Assembly (NCBI GenBank): GCA_003514305.1
Contig: DORE01000262.1
Coordinates: 3,287-11,060, forward strand
DNA length: 7,774 nt
Direction: 5' to 3'
DNA from: Gammaproteobacteria bacterium
GTDB taxonomy: Bacteria > Pseudomonadota > Gammaproteobacteria > Pseudomonadales > Pseudohongiellaceae
Positions 5,649 to 7,774 of the stretch are shown one piece after another; position 1 is the stretch's first letter; each line of letters starts with the position of its first letter. The position numbers were made by a program, and so were the translations under genes. Below the pieces are notes generated by a model. The model had not been told where the DNA came from, did not search any database, and was given only the letters and a program-made list of their open reading frames with translations.

Positions 5649-6698
5649 TTACTGGTCGAGCAAATACGGCTTGAAGGCAGAGCTGACACTTTTAGCGAAA
5701 ACAGTACCTCTGTTTACAATAAGAAAAGCTGCGATGCTCCGCTCCTCTGCGTGCAAATAGGCTAATTCCTCGCCCATGACCATGTAAGCCGTAGCAAGCG
5801 CATCTGCCAAGGCAGCTGAGTCTGCGATCACGTAAGCAGCGGCTAGGGCATGAGCAATTGGCATACCGGTTCGGGGGTCGATTTCATGTGAATAGCGAAC
5901 GCCGTCGACTTCGAAATAGTTGCGATAGTCTCCGGACCCCGCTACAGCAATTGTTTGCCCAAGGCTTGAGAAAATTTCATAGACCTGAGATTCTTGGTCT
6001 ATAGGTGCCTCGATTGCCGGGACCCAGCTGCTGCCATCGCCCTTTAGTCCCCTCATCTTCAGTTCACCGCCGATTTCAATAAAGTAACTTTCCAAGCCCC
6101 ATTCATCCAGCAGGCTCGAAACTTGGTCCACTGCATAGCCCTTAGCGATGGCGCTTAAATCGATCATTAGATCGCGAGTCTTTGAGACCTGTGACCGATT
6201 TTCATCAATCATAAGATTCTCAAAGCCCATTCGTATTCGAGCTTCCTCAATGTCCTTGCTGTTGGGAATACTGACCTCTGGCAAGTTATCCTTGGGCCCG
6301 AATCCCCAGAGGTTCACCAATGGCCCGACTGTAGGATCGAAGGCTCCCGACGTCGAAGTAAACACTTCACGAGCAAGCACCAATACCTCCAGCATTTCCT
6401 GAGAGACAGTAAACGGCTTTCCCACCTCATAACTGTTAAGGCGAGACAGCTCGGAGCCTGGCACATACGTGGAGAAGATCCCCCTATCAAGTCGTGACAG
6501 CATATTTTGCACCTCACCTGCTAGAGCTCCGGGTTCACCCTCGCCGGGCACTTCAATCAACTGAATCTGGTAAGAAGTCCCCATAGTGAACCCCTCCAGA
6601 CTGAAGCGCTCGTCTTCTTCCTTGAAAGCAAAAAGAACGGAAGCTACCGCCACGATGAGGGAAAGAGCAATCAAACTGTGATGATTGTTGGCTATCAT
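5649..6698 (-). CDS. apbE: FAD:protein FMN transferase (ApbE family)
   Basis: ApbE uses FAD and Mg2+ to attach FMN covalently to Thr or Ser of exported or membrane flavoproteins, classically NqrB, NqrC and RnfD/RnfG. The 349-residue product has one N-terminal hydrophobic segment (about 8-25) and then a complete catalytic domain outside the membrane. Motifs: GFTMGTSY (36-43), SGAFDPTVGPLVNLWGFGP (117-135), DLSAIAKGYAVD (180-191), IGGE (209-212), GDYRNYF, SHEIDPRTG (270-278) and DALAT (299-303), whose Asp and Thr are the usual metal-site residues. There is no cysteine after the hydrophobic segment, so it is not the usual lipoprotein form; a signal anchor or cleaved signal peptide is likely. I chose ATG 6698-6696. 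A TTG at 6743 would add 15 residues including two arginines, but it has no ribosome site and lies within a weak hairpin. The gene follows gap on the same strand by 82 nt (37 nt with the TTG). Neither nqr nor rnf genes are in the window. Confidence 0.93.
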   Translation of the reverse strand: MIANNHHSLIALSLIVAVASVLFAFKEEDERFSLEGFTMGTSYQIQLIEVPGEGEPGALAGEVQNMLSRLDRGIFSTYVPGSELSRLNSYEVGKPFTVSQEMLEVLVLAREVFTSTSGAFDPTVGPLVNLWGFGPKDNLPEVSIPNSKDIEEARIRMGFENLMIDENRSQVSKTRDLMIDLSAIAKGYAVDQVSSLLDEWGLESYFIEIGGELKMRGLKGDGSSWVPAIEAPIDQESQVYEIFSSLGQTIAVAGSGDYRNYFEVDGVRYSHEIDPRTGMPIAHALAAAYVIADSAALADALATAYMVMGEELAYLHAEERSIAAFLIVNRGTVFAKSVSSAFKPYLLDQ

Positions 6699-6737
6699 TG
6701 TCTCATGGGCGACGCTGCGAAAGGAGGATCTCGCCAA

Positions 6738-6756
6738 GCCCAACAGTCATTCGGGC
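6738..6756 (-). other. Weak hairpin between gap and apbE
   Basis: On the transcribed strand GCCCGA and TTGGGC form a 6-bp stem with one G-U pair and a 7-nt loop. The next bases are TTGGCGAG rather than a T run, so termination is unlikely. It overlaps the alternative apbE TTG start, which mildly favours the ATG at 6698. Confidence 0.2.
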
Positions 6757-6780
6757 GTCGGCACAGCTGAAAGGTTTGAG

Positions 6781-7774
6781 TTAAGTTTCCTCTGGGTAGG
6801 CCAGGTAGTTTACACCAGCCATCTTGTAAACCATGCGACCTACCTGACAGCAGTATCCAAATTCATTGTCATACCAGAGGTACAGGACGCAATGCTTACC
6901 GTTCACAATCGTGGCGTTTGAATCGACAATCCCAGCCTCGCGACTGCCAACAAAATCCGAGGAAACCGCGTCTTCTGATTGGGTGTAATTAATTTGATTT
7001 TGCAAGTTCGAGTGCAGCGCTATTTTGCGCAGAAACTCGTTCACTTCGTCTTTAGAGGTCTCCCGCTCCAAACTGAGCGTCATTATAGCCATAGAGACGT
7101 TTGGAACCGGCACGCGAATCGCATTACCAGTTAACTTCCCCTCTAGTTCAGGCACGGCCTTCACCACGGCTTTCGCAGCACCCGTTTCAGTAAGCACCAT
7201 GTTAAGCGCCGCGCTGCGCCCGCGACGGCTACCTTTATGGTAGTTGTCAATCAGATTTTGATCGTTGGTATAGGCATGAACGGTCTCAATATGACCACGA
7301 TTGATGCCATATTCATCATTAACAACCTTCAATACAGGCGCGATAGCATTCGTCGTGCAAGAAGCCGCGGTAACGAGCTTGTCATCCGCATTCATTTCAT
7401 GGTCATTGATACCGTAAACGATATTTTTCAAAGTTCCCTTGCCCGGCGCCGTTAGTAGGACCTTGCTGACCCCCTTGGATTTGAGATGTAAGCCAAGACC
7501 TTGCTCGTCACGCCACTTACCGGTGTTGTCGATGATTAGTGCATCCTGAATCCCGTATTTGCTATAGTCGACTTCGTCTGGATTGTTTGCATATATAACT
7601 TGAATGACGTTTCCATTGGCGATCAGGCTATTATTTTTTTTATCGATCCGAAGTGTGCCCTGGAAGGCACCGTGAACCGAATCATTGGTGAACAGATTAG
7701 CTCGTTTGATCAGATCGCCTTCTCCTCCTGGTCGAACGACAATTGCTCTGAGCTTCATGACTTCACCGGTGCTG
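6781..7774 (-). CDS. gap: Glyceraldehyde-3-phosphate dehydrogenase, long form, N-terminus beyond window
   Basis: The enzyme catalyses NAD(P)-dependent phosphorylating oxidation of glyceraldehyde 3-phosphate in the cytoplasm. The frame is open to the right edge. The ATG at 7758 is internal: five sense codons (STGEV) precede it, KLRAIVVR matches the strand after the first Rossmann turn, and the GFGRIGR nucleotide loop must lie upstream. Numbering from that Met: NTGKWRDEQGL (78-88), catalytic C134 in AASCTTNAIAP, H161 in ETVHAYTNDQ, GSRRGRSAALN (176-186), NAIRVPVPNVS (212-222) and WYDNEFGY (295-302). The NTGKWRD sequence and the MAGVNYLAYP tail mark the long (about 480 aa) form found in Pseudomonas, Vibrio and Shewanella rather than the 330-residue glycolytic form. 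From memory, that form often lies near mfd and the nqr cluster. Whether it runs glycolytically or gluconeogenically cannot be told. It precedes apbE on the same strand. Confidence 0.93.
   Translation of the reverse strand, partial: STGEVMKLRAIVVRPGGEGDLIKRANLFTNDSVHGAFQGTLRIDKKNNSLIANGNVIQVIYANNPDEVDYSKYGIQDALIIDNTGKWRDEQGLGLHLKSKGVSKVLLTAPGKGTLKNIVYGINDHEMNADDKLVTAASCTTNAIAPVLKVVNDEYGINRGHIETVHAYTNDQNLIDNYHKGSRRGRSAALNMVLTETGAAKAVVKAVPELEGKLTGNAIRVPVPNVSMAIMTLSLERETSKDEVNEFLRKIALHSNLQNQINYTQSEDAVSSDFVGSREAGIVDSNATIVNGKHCVLYLWYDNEFGYCCQVGRMVYKMAGVNYLAYPEET

Noticed and set aside
6781..7758. Treating the ATG at 7758 as the true start of a 325-residue GAPDH
   Set aside because: The Rossmann GxGxxG loop is missing and the frame is open to the window edge, so the gene is cut by the window rather than short.

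Overview
The window reads as a gammaproteobacterial chromosome segment, with every supported gene on the minus strand. The strongest taxonomic clue is the fused NuoC-NuoD protein, typical of Escherichia coli and Pseudomonas-type NDH-1. The proteins align closely, by eye and from memory, with E. coli Nuo subunits. GC content looks moderate, and a species cannot be named from this.

In transcription order (right to left) the window starts inside a long-form glyceraldehyde-3-phosphate dehydrogenase gene (gap, 5' end beyond the right edge). Next is an apbE-type FAD:protein FMN transferase gene, then about 690 bases without a convincing gene. The first part of the NDH-1 (respiratory complex I) operon follows: nuoA, nuoB, fused nuoCD, nuoE, nuoF and the first 22 codons of nuoG, cut by the left edge. 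All expected cofactor ligands are present: N2 in NuoB, N1a in NuoE, and N3 plus the FMN/NADH site in NuoF. The quinone-site His and Tyr of NuoD are also present, so the complex looks functional.

The 690-base gap between apbE and nuoA is the main unexplained stretch. It holds a perfect 12-bp palindrome (5250-5261) overlapping a sigma70-like promoter that points at nuoA, several GC-rich hairpins between that promoter and nuoA, and a second possible promoter close to nuoA. I read it as the nuo control region, possibly with a structured leader; no tRNA or recognisable coding sequence is seen.

The most interesting point is context. In several gammaproteobacteria, as I recall, this long-form gap lies next to nqrABCDEF-apbE, the Na+-pumping NADH dehydrogenase cluster. 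ApbE attaches FMN covalently to NqrB/NqrC. Here the same flanking genes adjoin a different NADH:quinone oxidoreductase, NDH-1, which needs no ApbE. This could reflect exchange of one respiratory complex for the other at a conserved site, with apbE left behind. No novel defence, mobile or other system is visible.
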